DNA from: Bacillus solimangrovi
GTDB lineage: Bacteria > Bacillota > Bacilli > Bacillales > Bacillaceae_N
Assembly: GCF_001742425.1 (NCBI RefSeq)
Contig: NZ_MJEH01000009.1
Coordinates: forward strand, 16,143 to 80,142
Length of the DNA stretch: 64,000 bases
Direction: 5' to 3'
Both the position numbers and the translations under genes were made by a program. The notes beneath the pieces were generated by a model. The model was given only the letters and a program-made list of their open reading frames with translations, did not search any database and was not told the DNA's origin. Shown here in pieces: positions 1 to 9,228 of this stretch. The first letter of the stretch is position 1. Each line of letters begins with the position of its first letter.

Positions 1-100
1 CTCAAGGGTATGACCAAGGCCCTCTCCCACTTAAACTTCATTGATTCTCCAAAGTTTTGAAGGGGGAGTCTTAGCGTCAGTTGAAACGTGATAAACGTTT
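1..100 (-). repeat. dispersed hairpin repeat, copy A (cut by window edge)
   Basis: On the minus strand this stretch carries CAACTGACGCTAAGACTCCC followed by a long imperfect hairpin (positions 24-68) whose arms end in CTCCC and GTGGGAG. The same sequence order is found in degenerate form near 19.9, 53.6 and 61.3 kb. The copy runs off the window. The two-hairpin layout resembles the right end of IS200/IS605-type elements, but that is inference from memory and no transposase gene is here. Confidence 0.55.
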
Positions 101-500
101 CGGGTAGACCTTCAAAATCATCTCGATGTAACGGACTAGCCTCTGGGTGTTCACGTGGTAAATCAGATAAATAAGCGTCAAAACCGCTCAGCAATGCATC
201 TCTTGTAATGATGTAATCATCACCATACTTTGCATAACTTTCACTCGAATCACTTGCATCTAACATTGGATAAATAAGCACTTGTCGTTTCGGCATCCAC
301 TGTCCCTGTTCTTTCAATCGCAAGCTTGTCACGATGGCAAGGTGTCCACCAGCACTATCACCTGCAATCGTTATTTTGTTCGGATCACCACCCCATTCTG
401 ACACATTCTCATAGACAATTTGAGCGGCTTTGAATGCATCATCATGTGCCGCTGGATATGTATGTTCAGGTGCTAACCGATACTCAACTGCACTGTTAAT
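98..500 (-). pseudogene. truncated alpha/beta hydrolase (HSL-type esterase) fragment
   Basis: The minus strand reads through the middle of a hormone-sensitive-lipase-type esterase: VEYRLAPEHTYPAA, then the nucleophile elbow GDSAGG, then LIYPMLDAS and EASPLH. The N-terminal third with the HGGG oxyanion-hole motif is absent; a stop lies just upstream and no start codon fits. At the 3' end the frame runs straight into repeat copy A, replacing the expected catalytic Asp/His segment. It is therefore broken at both ends and very unlikely to be active. A complete relative of the same superfamily lies at 18663-19664. Confidence 0.75.
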
Positions 501-724
501 CTTTTTCCATGATCTTACTTTCTCTCATACTACTCGATTAGAGACAACTCATACAATTGTAAATCGATCAAATTACTCATAACAAACTATTCACCACTTA
601 ATAGAACACCAATGCTTCAATATTACAATCTAAAAAAGAATACATTATAGTTATCACTAAAATGCATTCCCTTTTATTCAACCACATTCCCTATACTCTC
701 TACATACATATAGTAGGAGGGCTA

Positions 725-789
725 CTATTCTCACAAATAATCGCCTCTTGTACAGTTCCAAACTCAGTCGGCACAACACGGTTCGTCAT
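725..789 (-). pseudogene. N-terminal remnant of a beta-helix family gene
   Basis: On the minus strand the start reads M-T-N-R-V-V-P-T-E-F-G-T-V-Q-E-A-I, which matches the conserved start of the beta-helix family later in the window (MTIHVVPTEFATVQAAID). The frame then stops. Only about 20 codons remain. The rest of 501-919 holds no gene I can support. Confidence 0.5.
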
Positions 790-919
790 GTTCTAACTAG
801 ATCTTATGAGAGATGGACTTATATTACTTTTACTTAGTAGAAAAATGTGTTTCTTCCTATTAAATTATTATTTCAAGAAACGTTAAATTATCTTGCAAAA
901 CTGACAGATACACAAGTAT

Positions 920-1849
920 CTATCTTTGTAACATTTGTAGTGGATTCGATTTCAATGTTTTGCTATGCTTACGTGATGTCGCGATAAACACGCCAACAAT
1001 CACAATCAACATCCCGATCAATTGTTGCCAATGTAAGGTTGAGCCGTAGAAGATCACACTTATCCATGCAGCATTAATCGGAACGAGATTCATATACATG
1101 CTCGATTTGCTCGTACCGATCTGTTTGATCCCTTCATTCCATAAAATAAACGCAATGACTGATGCTAAAATACTCATATAAGCTAGCTCAAGCCATGATT
1201 GGAAGGACATCGTTGCTACGTCTGTCCATCCCCCTTCAAAGATTGAACAAATTGCAAGAAAGACAGAACCAACTAACATTGAAACGGTTGTCGTTAATAA
1301 AGAAGATACGTCTTTCATAACGACTTTTGCAATTAATCCATGAATGACCCAACATGCTAAAGCTGCAACAAATAAGAGATCGCCACTATTAAATGATAAT
1401 GTCAGTAACGTTTCGATAGAGCCTTTGAAAATAACGATCAGTACACCAAATAACGAAAGGAATAACCCAAATCCCAACCGCTTATTAAAAACTTCATTTA
1501 AAAAGAATACTGCCCCAAATGTAATAAAGACGGGTGTTGTTGCCATTATCAACGAACCGTTAATAGCGGATGTATATTTTAAAGCAATAAAGAAAAATAC
1601 GTTATACAAGAAGATTCCTGTCACTGCCATTCCCATTAAGCCTATCCACTGTTTCTTAATCGCAGCAGTATCCCATTTTGAACGAACCAAGACGAGCACT
1701 AATAAAATAAGAGAGGCTGAACCGAACCTTAATGTAGCAGCAGTAATTGGTGGCACTTCCGTAATAATATGTTTTGCTGCACCGAAAGCCCCTCCCCAAA
1801 ATAGCGGAACGAGTAGAAGTAAAACATACATCGAGGTGTTATTTTTCAA
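920..1849 (-). CDS. EamA/DMT-family transporter
   Basis: The protein of about 309 residues is almost entirely hydrophobic, with about ten predicted membrane helices in two homologous halves (roughly residues 8-140 and 155-290). This is the pattern of EamA drug/metabolite transporters (RhaT/YdcZ-like). Typical family features are the early LFWGGAFGAAK segment and the second-half ASVIAFILWNEGIKQIG segment. The substrate cannot be told from sequence; relatives export amino acids or metabolites. The start is TTG at 1849, about 13 bases after a GAAGG-type ribosome site. The in-frame ATG six codons later is a possible alternative. It is a single gene, separate from phzF downstream. Confidence 0.85.
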   Translation of the reverse strand: MKNNTSMYVLLLLVPLFWGGAFGAAKHIITEVPPITAATLRFGSASLILLVLVLVRSKWDTAAIKKQWIGLMGMAVTGIFLYNVFFFIALKYTSAINGSLIMATTPVFITFGAVFFLNEVFNKRLGFGLFLSLFGVLIVIFKGSIETLLTLSFNSGDLLFVAALACWVIHGLIAKVVMKDVSSLLTTTVSMLVGSVFLAICSIFEGGWTDVATMSFQSWLELAYMSILASVIAFILWNEGIKQIGTSKSSMYMNLVPINAAWISVIFYGSTLHWQQLIGMLIVIVGVFIATSRKHSKTLKSNPLQMLQR

Positions 1850-1867
1850 CGTTCGTCACTCTCTTCC

Positions 1868-1936
1868 TTCGGTAAACTGAAACTTCCATCTTTGTTATTC
1901 CTTATTCCCAGTGATAGATAGTTGAACCTATCAAGT
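1868..1936 (+). repeat. dispersed hairpin repeat, partial copy J
   Basis: The bases AAACTGAAACTTCCATCTTT, followed by a TTATTCC stretch and TAGTTGAACC, match the outer part of the repeat at 61150-61315 in the same order. Only this end of the repeat is present. Confidence 0.35.
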
Positions 1937-2030
1937 AACATATAACAATATTTCACGTGTTGTAAGAAATGGAATGCTCGTCAAACCATATCGTGATTAA
2001 TTCTGAATTTTCCAACCTACACATGTACAC

Positions 2031-2948
2031 TTATTCTATCACAAGTTGCCCTGAACCGATTGTTACACAATTACCACTAATTTTTACTTGCTCATATTGT
2101 TCTGCTCGTTTTGTTACGGTTACATCAATAAAACTCGGACGCCCCATTTCAATTCCTTGTTCACTACGAATATGATACGTCTGTTTGGAACTAGAAACGA
2201 CTGAATGTTCAACGAGATAAGCTCCTAATGGACCACTTGCATTCCCAGTTGCCGGATCTTCAGCAATTCCCATTGCAGGTGCGAACATACGGCTATGAAC
2301 GGTAGAAGCTTCATTCATCGTTTCCGATGTAAACGTAAAAATATGCTCAGTGTTCGAATCTACACGAAACGATTGTTCCCAAATATCTGTACGAAGTTTA
2401 ATTTTCTCCATAGCTGCAAGCGTTCGAATCGGAATAAATAGGAACGGTACTCCTGTTGATACGGTTTGAACTGGAATATTTCGTTCTATATCATCAGGCG
2501 ATAACGACAACAGCTCAGCAACACGTTCTATATCTTCATATACTGGTCCGAACTCAGGTGTTTTTTGAGTCATTTCTACGGATGAAATACCATTATTATC
2601 TTTATATATTTGAACAGTAATGTCGCCAACACCTGTCTCAAAAACGACTTTATTTTCTCCTTGTGTTAAGGAATTTATCTGTTCATTTCCTAATACATAT
2701 GCTGCTCCAACAGTTGGATGGCCTGCAATCGGTAATTCAATTTGTGGAGTAAAAATACGTAATTCCTTATCAGCTGTATTATTTCTAGATGGGCGAATAA
2801 AGACTGTCTCAGATAAGTTTAATTCCCTTGCAATCTTTTGCATCAACTCTGTAGGTAACGTTCCATCATCCTTAAAGACAGCTAATTGATTGCCTCCAAA
2901 CGGTTTATTCGTAAAAACATCAACTAATGTATAATGTAAAGTTTTCAT
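2031..2948 (-). CDS. PhzF-family isomerase/epimerase-like protein
   Basis: The product of 305 residues has the PhzF fold (two diaminopimelate-epimerase-like halves). The family start is present (VDVFTNKPFGGNQLAVF), as are the catalytic-glutamate region LNLSETVFI, the HPTVGAAY motif, and the second-half signature EDPATGNASGPLGAYL. Family members isomerise small acidic or aromatic metabolites; PhzF itself acts in phenazine synthesis. No other phenazine gene is here, so the substrate is unknown. The ATG at 2948 follows a GGGAGGAG ribosome site. The gene is divergent from the LysR gene at 3058 and the shared interval of about 110 bases probably holds both promoters, so LysR control is a reasonable inference. 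Confidence 0.88.
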   Translation of the reverse strand: MKTLHYTLVDVFTNKPFGGNQLAVFKDDGTLPTELMQKIARELNLSETVFIRPSRNNTADKELRIFTPQIELPIAGHPTVGAAYVLGNEQINSLTQGENKVVFETGVGDITVQIYKDNNGISSVEMTQKTPEFGPVYEDIERVAELLSLSPDDIERNIPVQTVSTGVPFLFIPIRTLAAMEKIKLRTDIWEQSFRVDSNTEHIFTFTSETMNEASTVHSRMFAPAMGIAEDPATGNASGPLGAYLVEHSVVSSSKQTYHIRSEQGIEMGRPSFIDVTVTKRAEQYEQVKISGNCVTIGSGQLVIE

Positions 2949-3057
2949 TGTTTATCTCCTCCCTTTGTAGTAATCTTAGAGCAATAACTAACATTAATCA
3001 AACGAATGTTTATAATATTAAGCATTAAAATAATTAATACTAAAAAGGAGTTGCGTC

Positions 3058-3942
3058 ATGACATTATTGCAATATGAGGTTTTTAAAACTGTTGTGGATC
3101 TGAAGAGCTTTACTCAAGCAGGGGAAAAATTAGGCCTCACTCAAGGAGCAGTGAGCCATGCAATCAAAAGTCTAGAATCAGAGTTCGATTTAACACTGTT
3201 ATATAGAAGTCGATCAGGCATTACATTAACAAAGGAAGGAGAAAGAATGATACCATATATTAGACAAATCTTAAGCATTTCCGAACAAATGAAACAAGAA
3301 GCAGGAAAAATGAATGGACTGGAAATTGGAACAATTCGGATCGGCACATTTAGCAGTGTTTCAGCAAGTCTATTACCTACTATTTTGAAGCAATTTCATC
3401 AACAGTACCCATCCATTGAAATCGAATTATATGAAGGTGGATATGGTGACATTCGTCACATGTTACAATCAGGCAAGATCGATATAGGCTTCTTACCTTC
3501 CTCAGAAATCGAAAGCTTAGACTTTATTAAGCTATTAGAAGACCCTTTATATGTCCTGTTACCTAAGAACCATCAACTAAATAAACGCAAAAAAATAAGC
3601 ATACTTGAGTTAACGACAGATCCATTCATTATGCCTAAAGGTGGATGTGACGCTCTCGTAAAAAAAGTATTTAAAGAGAATAAAATAAAAACAAACGTCT
3701 TCTGTGAAATTGAAGACAACCCTACGATTGTGGCGATGGTGGAGAAAGAATTAGGAATTAGCATAATGCCGGATATGGTTATAAATACTTGCTCAGGTGA
3801 TGTAGCTATTTCACGATTAAGTGAAGACTACTACCGCTCAATCGGTTTAGCTTCCAAATCGTTTGCACACGTCTCACCCGTCGTCAGAGCTTTTATCGAT
3901 CAAACAGAACAATATGTAAATAGTGCGTATCATGCCAAGTAA
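3058..3942 (+). CDS. LysR-family transcriptional regulator
   Basis: A 294-residue protein with an N-terminal winged helix-turn-helix (residues about 1-60; FTQAGEKLGLTQGAVSHAIKSLE is the recognition region). A LysR substrate-binding domain follows from about residue 88 (IRIGTFSSVSASLLPTIL), ending in the usual short tail. Length and layout are standard for the family. AAAAGGAGTTGCGTC precedes the ATG. It lies head to head with the PhzF gene; LysR regulators usually control their divergent neighbour and themselves, using a small metabolite as co-inducer. The ligand is unknown. Confidence 0.9.
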   Translation: MTLLQYEVFKTVVDLKSFTQAGEKLGLTQGAVSHAIKSLESEFDLTLLYRSRSGITLTKEGERMIPYIRQILSISEQMKQEAGKMNGLEIGTIRIGTFSSVSASLLPTILKQFHQQYPSIEIELYEGGYGDIRHMLQSGKIDIGFLPSSEIESLDFIKLLEDPLYVLLPKNHQLNKRKKISILELTTDPFIMPKGGCDALVKKVFKENKIKTNVFCEIEDNPTIVAMVEKELGISIMPDMVINTCSGDVAISRLSEDYYRSIGLASKSFAHVSPVVRAFIDQTEQYVNSAYHAK

Positions 3943-4138
3943 GCTATCTTTGAATAAACACTCAACAAGCTAATCTATTAAAATAACCGTAAGTATCCAA
4001 CGTCATTATACAAATAGCTACAACTGTATTATTAATACAAATCTTCTAGCGGTTTTTGCGATCTCTTCAACTTGATAATGACACTTAAAGCAATGTTGTC
4101 ATCATTTCTATCAATATTTATCACTTCGATAACATTAA

Positions 4139-4172
4139 AAGCACTTCTATTTACGATGATAAATAAGTGCTT
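4139..4172 (+). terminator. stem-loop, probable terminator of the LysR gene
   Basis: AAGCACTT...AAGTGCTT arms with a TATTTA/TAAATA extension and a T-rich run after the stem, about 200 bases past the lysR stop. The rest of 3943-4375 is A+T-rich and shows no gene. Confidence 0.55.
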
Positions 4173-4375
4173 CTTTCAATTTCAATTGTAATAACTCACC
4201 TATAGCATAAACTTCAACATATGTTGATCATGTACTTTAAATTACTTAACGTTAAAGGTTCAACATCTCTGTTATTTGTTCTTCCATATGTAGCAAGCTT
4301 GTTCAAAACCCAATTTTATCACCATTATTTAATTAATGAATAATATGAAGTATAAAGTTCGAGGGAGGTGTAAAA

Positions 4376-4744
4376 TTGGGAAAAAGAAAAAAGAAAAAGT
4401 GGACAACTGGTGTTTTGTACCGAGAAGTAGGTACAGATAATGGACACACTGAAATCCTGAATCGTGGTGATGAGGAATGTACGATAAAAGCAACAGCATT
4501 TGATTGGGATGAACTAGATAATCCAATAATCATTAATGAAGAGGAAATAACCATCTCTCCAGGAACACGTGAAGTGTTTGATTTTGATATGACTCGTCAC
4601 GCTGAACTTGTGCTCGAAATTGAGGATAAATGTAGATGTGAAGACGTTATCGCAAACTTGTATTTCCGTGATAGAGACAACTGTACGGTAGGCACACCGT
4701 TCTATAACAATGATTTCGTGGAAATACACTGTGGTTGCTATTAA
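4376..4744 (+). CDS. hypothetical acidic Cys-bearing protein
   Basis: I do not recognise this 122-residue protein. It opens with a very basic patch (KRKKKK) and is otherwise acidic. It carries Cys residues near position 36 and a Cys-rich C-terminal half (KCRCEDV, NCTVG, HCGCY at the very end). Alternating hydrophobic residues suggest an all-beta fold. No signal peptide or membrane segment is present. The start is TTG, six bases after a strong GGGAGGTG ribosome site. Ending in CxC-Y and the beta-rich character are reminiscent of small spore-surface proteins, but this is only an impression. It stands alone between the LysR gene and the ECF sigma operon. Confidence 0.6.
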   Translation: MGKRKKKKWTTGVLYREVGTDNGHTEILNRGDEECTIKATAFDWDELDNPIIINEEEITISPGTREVFDFDMTRHAELVLEIEDKCRCEDVIANLYFRDRDNCTVGTPFYNNDFVEIHCGCY

Positions 4745-4910
4745 TATTTTTAACACCTAATATATTTGTCAACTTTCCCTGTATGTGCTGTAGGTGCACG
4801 CAGGGAGAGTAATTAATAATATTGTTTATACCATAAGTTATGTAAGTCATTCGAATTTTGTGCTTGTATCACTAATATATTCAATTACTTTAATTATTAT
4901 TGTGATTTCT

Positions 4911-4933
4911 AAAGGCTGGAAATCGCCTTTTTT
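4911..4933 (+). terminator. intrinsic terminator
   Basis: AAAGGC-loop-GCCTTTTTT. A second weaker hairpin (TCCCTG...CAGGGA) lies at about 4777-4806. Together they probably end transcripts of the 4376 gene. No gene is visible in the remainder of 4745-5247. Confidence 0.6.
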
Positions 4934-5247
4934 ATTGTCTCTTCTCCACATCAGTAACACTAATTTGTCAGATCCGTTACATATCCCCTTTTAGCACATC
5001 ACTTAAAATGGCTACTATCTTTACATTTTCCCATGCGTGCATAAGCCTTCACTTTCTTAATATATTGTACACAAATTCTACTAACCTATAATGCTGGTAT
5101 AATACATATCAGATATTTTTTCCAAAAAAGGAAAACTATATTTATCACCTATCAGTCTAATAAATAGATTAATCAAAAATCATCCTCAATAACATGAACA
5201 ATTGAAGATAGCTATCTTTTCAAAATCTATCGTAAGGAGGAACAAAG

Positions 5248-5760
5248 TTGAATATCGAACAACTAGTCAAACAAGCACAAAAGCACAATGACGAAGCATT
5301 TTTCGAACCCATCTCTATACATAAAGCACAAATCTATAAAATCGCTTTTTCGTATATGAAAAACGAACAAGACGCTCTTGAAGCAGTACAAGAGGTCACC
5401 TATCGTGCGTATTCATCCATTAAGAAGTTGAAAAATCCGAACTATTTCGCAACATGGCTTACTCGGATTACATTAAATTATTGTGCAGATGAACAGAAAC
5501 GAAAAAGAAAAACATTAAATAAAGAAATAGAATATGCTTCTGAAGCAGCAGACAATCACGTTATTGGAAATATTGAGGTTGAGAGACTAATTGAATCATT
5601 AGATCCAAAATATCAACAAGTTATTACATTAAAATATGTACAAGATTATACGATCCCTCAAATCGCTGAAGTCATTCAACGACCTGAAGGAACGATAAAA
5701 ACATGGCTGAACAAATCACTAAGGCTATTAAGAAAAGAGTTAGAGAAGGAGGAAGTGTAA
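5248..5760 (+). CDS. ECF-type sigma-70 family sigma factor
   Basis: A 170-residue sigma factor with region 2 (about 20-85; YMKNEQDALEAVQEVTYRAYSSI is the classic core-binding and -10 recognition stretch) and region 4 (about 112-165; the helix-turn-helix around TIPQIAEVIQRPEGTIKTWL). Region 3 is missing, as in ECF sigmas. The TTG start follows GTAAGGAGGAAC. The downstream gene, four bases away, encodes a DUF4179 membrane protein, the usual anti-sigma partner in Bacillaceae. A short palindrome (AAGATAGCTATCTT, 5205-5218) sits just upstream. A paralogous pair lies at 36810-38658. The inducing signal is unknown. Confidence 0.9.
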   Translation: MNIEQLVKQAQKHNDEAFFEPISIHKAQIYKIAFSYMKNEQDALEAVQEVTYRAYSSIKKLKNPNYFATWLTRITLNYCADEQKRKRKTLNKEIEYASEAADNHVIGNIEVERLIESLDPKYQQVITLKYVQDYTIPQIAEVIQRPEGTIKTWLNKSLRLLRKELEKEEV

Positions 5761-5763
5761 CCG

Positions 5764-7089
5764 ATGTTTGAAAAAGAAGAACAGTTATTAAATGACATAA
5801 AAGAACAATATGAACACCTCCCTATTCCAAGTGATATTGACTCTTTCATATCGACAGGCATTTCAAAAGCTCAAAAAAGAAAGCAACTAAGAAGAAGAAT
5901 TACTTTTTCTACAATCGCAGCAAGTATGGCTCTATTCATATTCATAGGTTCGATTCGAACATCACCTACATTTGCAAAGTATGTTGCAAACATTCCTGGG
6001 TTCTCACAAATTGTAGAGCTACTGGATAAAGACAAAGGTCTTCAATCCGCTCTTGAAAATGGTTATTTTCAATCGATTGGTTTATCGGATGAATATGAAG
6101 GTAATACATTTACGTTAGAAAATATCACTCTCGATGGAGAAAAGATGATCGTCTTCTATTCTCATACTGGTGAAGAACTCCTAAGAAATCTTGAATTATA
6201 TACGATGGATAATAAGAAAATCGATCTTATGTTTGCGAAATGGGGCATTGAAAGAGACAACACTAAGAATATGTATAGGATGGATTTTAAAGCAAATGAA
6301 GAAATTCCTGAATCGATGATTTTGAAGGTTCCATTTGAAAGTGAAGATTCAAATACGCCTCAAGGCTATATGTATGAAATTCCATTTACAGTTGATAAAA
6401 ACAAATTTTCTCAATCTAGTGAGGTGATTAATCTTGATAAAACAATTAAAATTGGTGAGCAAGCGATTACCTTTCAAGACCTCACAATCCATCCAACCCG
6501 AACAGAATTAAGACTAAAATTTGATGACAATAACAATAAAACGATGTTCGCCTTCGAAGATTTACGTCTTATAGATAAGAATGAGAAAGAGTGGATGCCC
6601 ACTTCTTATGATTCAATCATTTGGTATACGAATGATAACGAAGGAAAAATAACGTTTGAAAGTAGCTTTTTTGAAAAACCCGAAGAACTTTACCTTGAAT
6701 TTTCAGCTATCCGAGCACTTGATAAGGATTCATTAGAAGTTGTAGTTGATATGGAGAATGAAAAAATTTTAAAAGCACCTGATGATAAGCTTTCATTACT
6801 GTATGTGTATGATGACCATACCTCTGATGGTAAAGGAAATTGGGATATTAAGCCGGCAATCAAATTCAAAATGAATGAGTTTGAGGATAAAAAAATAACA
6901 AAGCTCAATTTTGATTATCATGATGCTAATGGGCATAATTTTTCCATTTATAGTGCAGACGGAACACTTAAAAGTAATGGTGAGTGGTCGATCACTTTAA
7001 GTCCTGATGAGTATAAAAGTCCACTTACATTCAAACTTGTCGATTACCCAGCTCGAATCTATAAGGATGTTCGATTGAAAATAAAATAG
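5764..7089 (+). CDS. DUF4179 membrane anti-sigma factor
   Basis: The protein has 441 residues: a short cytoplasmic N-terminal region (1-40) likely to hold the sigma factor, one membrane helix (about 46-62; FSTIAASMALFIFIG), and a large extracytoplasmic part. The segment immediately after the helix (FAKYVANIPGFSQIVELLDKDKGLQSALENG) is diagnostic of DUF4179 proteins. The rest is beta-rich and may sense envelope stress. It is translationally coupled to the sigma factor and followed by a strong terminator. The function as anti-sigma is inferred from the operon and family. Confidence 0.85.
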   Translation: MFEKEEQLLNDIKEQYEHLPIPSDIDSFISTGISKAQKRKQLRRRITFSTIAASMALFIFIGSIRTSPTFAKYVANIPGFSQIVELLDKDKGLQSALENGYFQSIGLSDEYEGNTFTLENITLDGEKMIVFYSHTGEELLRNLELYTMDNKKIDLMFAKWGIERDNTKNMYRMDFKANEEIPESMILKVPFESEDSNTPQGYMYEIPFTVDKNKFSQSSEVINLDKTIKIGEQAITFQDLTIHPTRTELRLKFDDNNNKTMFAFEDLRLIDKNEKEWMPTSYDSIIWYTNDNEGKITFESSFFEKPEELYLEFSAIRALDKDSLEVVVDMENEKILKAPDDKLSLLYVYDDHTSDGKGNWDIKPAIKFKMNEFEDKKITKLNFDYHDANGHNFSIYSADGTLKSNGEWSITLSPDEYKSPLTFKLVDYPARIYKDVRLKIK

Positions 7090-7125
7090 GCTCTCACTTC
7101 ATACAAACTTACAAGTACACATATA

Positions 7126-7170
7126 AAAAACGTCGATAAATTCTTTTGAATAAGAATATCGACGTTTTTT
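7126..7170 (+). terminator. intrinsic terminator of the sigma/anti-sigma operon
   Basis: AAAAACGTCGATA ... TATCGACGTTTTTT, a long stem with a T run. The following bases up to 7409 are A+T-rich leader of the next gene, with no further gene. Confidence 0.85.
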
Positions 7171-7409
7171 CTTTATTCATAGTTTCTGAGTGAGAACTTT
7201 GTTAAAAACTAATCATTACTTTTGATTCATTCCTCAATTCTAAAATTTTATTACCTTAGTAAAATTACATTATTGACCAATTCAATTTTTATAATTCTAT
7301 AAGACTACAACTGTTAACCTTAATTACGCAAATTATTATAATATTCTTACAATAAACACTATATTCATGTACAATATAGTTAATAAATACTAGAAAAAAG
7401 GAGAATGGT

Positions 7410-9167
7410 ATGAGGAAATTCGTATTGATTATGACACTTATTAGTTGTTTATTAGTTTTTAACGTAACATCTACCTATGCAAAGAATGAGGATTTAAGAT
7501 TAAACATTGTTGATGAAGATACGAAACGAGGAGACATACAATCAGCAAAAGCTTATACACTAGTCTTTGAAAATGATGATAAAGTTGGTGTTCAATATTC
7601 ATTATTCTATCCTTATAACGATGCAATGGATGGTGCAGTTGGACAAGGTGCGCATGAAGGCGATTGGGAGAGAATAAGAGTTATTGCAGATAAAGATACA
7701 GAAGAAATTGAATCTATGTATTATGCAGCACATTCAAATGAAGGACAATGGTATGATAACCCTTTCACCTTTAGTGAAAATATTAAAAGCTTCGAACGTA
7801 GTGATTACGATACTGGACAGTATCCAGCAGTAGCCGTTACTGATGATGGCATGGTCATTGAAGTACATGAAAATGAAGTATCTGGTGGAAACCTGTATTA
7901 CAATCTCGGTCAAATTGTTGATGACGAAGTTGAATGGCTACGAACTGGAGTGAAATACGATACAGGGCAAAATCCAACTGTCGCTGTTACGAATAGTGGT
8001 AAGGTTATTGAAATCCACGAAAATGAAGTAACAGGAGGCAGTTTATATTATAATGTCGGAACAATTGATGGTGACCGTATCAATTGGACGAAAAATGGTA
8101 CATATTATGATTCAGGACAAAACCCTTCTATTACTGTTGCTGGTGATGGAACAATTATTGAAATCCATGAAAATGAATTCACAGGCGGGAACCTCTACTA
8201 CAGTCTAGGGAAAGTTGACGGAAATAAAATCAACTGGTTTACAAAAGGAAAAAAATACGATACTGGTCACTACCCTTCTGTTACAGCAACAAACGGCACG
8301 ATCGTTGAAATGCATGAAGCATCAGGCAATCTGTATTACAATGTTGGAACGTTAAATGGCAGTCGTATTGATTGGACATCAAGTGGAACGTTCTATGATA
8401 CTGGTCATTATCCTGATGTCACTGTAACACAAGATGGAAAGATCTTCGAAGTACATGAAGGAGATGACAGATTCTATTATAATATCGGTCAATTAAATGG
8501 GAAGAAAATTACTTGGTCAAAATGGAATGGTTCAAAAAGTGTTGGAACTCCGCTAGACTTCGGAAGTCAGCCGTCTGTCCAATTCTCACCTACAAATGAG
8601 GTTGTTGTCGTGAATGAATCTGATAGCGGTTATCAAATGGATTCACGTATCGTAACTTTGTTAGATGAATATCGACCTGTAGGCTTCTCTGCAAAGATTT
8701 CACATGCTAGTTATCCTAGAGTTGCTTCCTATTCTAGAATTCCACTTCCTAGTGATGTAACAGATAGAGGTACAATTTGGGATTTACAAAATAACGTCTC
8801 GTTAATTGGCAGTGATTATAAAACAAATGATTCATATCGATGGGTTGCATATGATGGATTATGGGGTAATACGTATGAAGACGATCTTATTGGTACGAAG
8901 AGTCCGAGCTTTGGTATAGGTAACGGTTGGTTCAAAGATAAAACCGGTAGTACTGATCCAATTGATGTCGTTGTTTCCGACTATGATCGAGCAATGTATT
9001 ATGCAGAAAAGTTTGCACCAATTATGTATATGCATAGTGAAGATATCGATCACCCGTCAACTGTTGAATGGTTTTTAGAACGGGTGCAATTGATATATAA
9101 AGGTGAAGTTATTTTAGACGTTGGCGAAGTTAACCCTTCATCATTAGTTGATGTCATATTAGAGTAA
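7410..9167 (+). CDS. secreted Vps62-like protein with inserted propeller repeats and permuted domain order
   Basis: A 585-residue protein with a signal peptide (1-24, cleavage after STYA). Residues 50-120 match the centre of the Vps62/DUF946 fold (VQYSLFYPYN ... HEGDWERIRV ... AHSNEGQW). Residues 131-420 are five clear repeats plus a weaker sixth, each opening with YDTG-x-P-xVAV and followed by the VIEIHENE and LYYNxG motifs. Such repeats are known from secreted bacterial phospholipase- or toxin-like proteins and probably form a beta-propeller. Residues 428-515 resume the Vps62 fold (SHASYP, YDGLWG, SPSFG). The family's first element (FAPIMYMHSEDIDHPS...VEWFLERV) appears only at the C-terminus, residues 535-560. 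It is monocistronic, with a good AAAAAAGGAG ribosome site and terminators on both sides. A secreted effector or toxin is possible but unproven. Confidence 0.75.
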   Translation: MRKFVLIMTLISCLLVFNVTSTYAKNEDLRLNIVDEDTKRGDIQSAKAYTLVFENDDKVGVQYSLFYPYNDAMDGAVGQGAHEGDWERIRVIADKDTEEIESMYYAAHSNEGQWYDNPFTFSENIKSFERSDYDTGQYPAVAVTDDGMVIEVHENEVSGGNLYYNLGQIVDDEVEWLRTGVKYDTGQNPTVAVTNSGKVIEIHENEVTGGSLYYNVGTIDGDRINWTKNGTYYDSGQNPSITVAGDGTIIEIHENEFTGGNLYYSLGKVDGNKINWFTKGKKYDTGHYPSVTATNGTIVEMHEASGNLYYNVGTLNGSRIDWTSSGTFYDTGHYPDVTVTQDGKIFEVHEGDDRFYYNIGQLNGKKITWSKWNGSKSVGTPLDFGSQPSVQFSPTNEVVVVNESDSGYQMDSRIVTLLDEYRPVGFSAKISHASYPRVASYSRIPLPSDVTDRGTIWDLQNNVSLIGSDYKTNDSYRWVAYDGLWGNTYEDDLIGTKSPSFGIGNGWFKDKTGSTDPIDVVVSDYDRAMYYAEKFAPIMYMHSEDIDHPSTVEWFLERVQLIYKGEVILDVGEVNPSSLVDVILE

Positions 9168-9180
9168 TAAGAGGTTTATT

Positions 9181-9220
9181 AAAAGGAAGTACATCAGTAA
9201 TCATGATGTACCTCCTTTTT
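9181..9220. terminator. bidirectional terminator between convergent genes
   Basis: AAAAGGAAGTACATCA pairs with TGATGTACCTCCTTTTT. It lies between the converging 7410 and 9229 genes and serves both. Confidence 0.85.
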
Positions 9221-9228
9221 AATTTATA

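Noticed and set aside
1344..1880. Long plus-strand open frame across the EamA gene
   Set aside because: Opposite-strand shadow of a clear membrane transporter; no ribosome site and implausible composition.
5190..5250. An autoregulated ECF promoter upstream of the first sigma gene
   Set aside because: No AAC-type -35 and CGT-type -10 at 16-17 base spacing could be found; only the AAGATAGCTATCTT palindrome is clear.
7410..9167. The Vps62-like secreted protein as the missing enzymatic A component of the PA-like toxins
   Set aside because: It has no ADP-ribosyltransferase or zinc-protease motif, no PA-binding N-terminal domain, lacks the TetR operator and the conserved leader, and is on the other strand.
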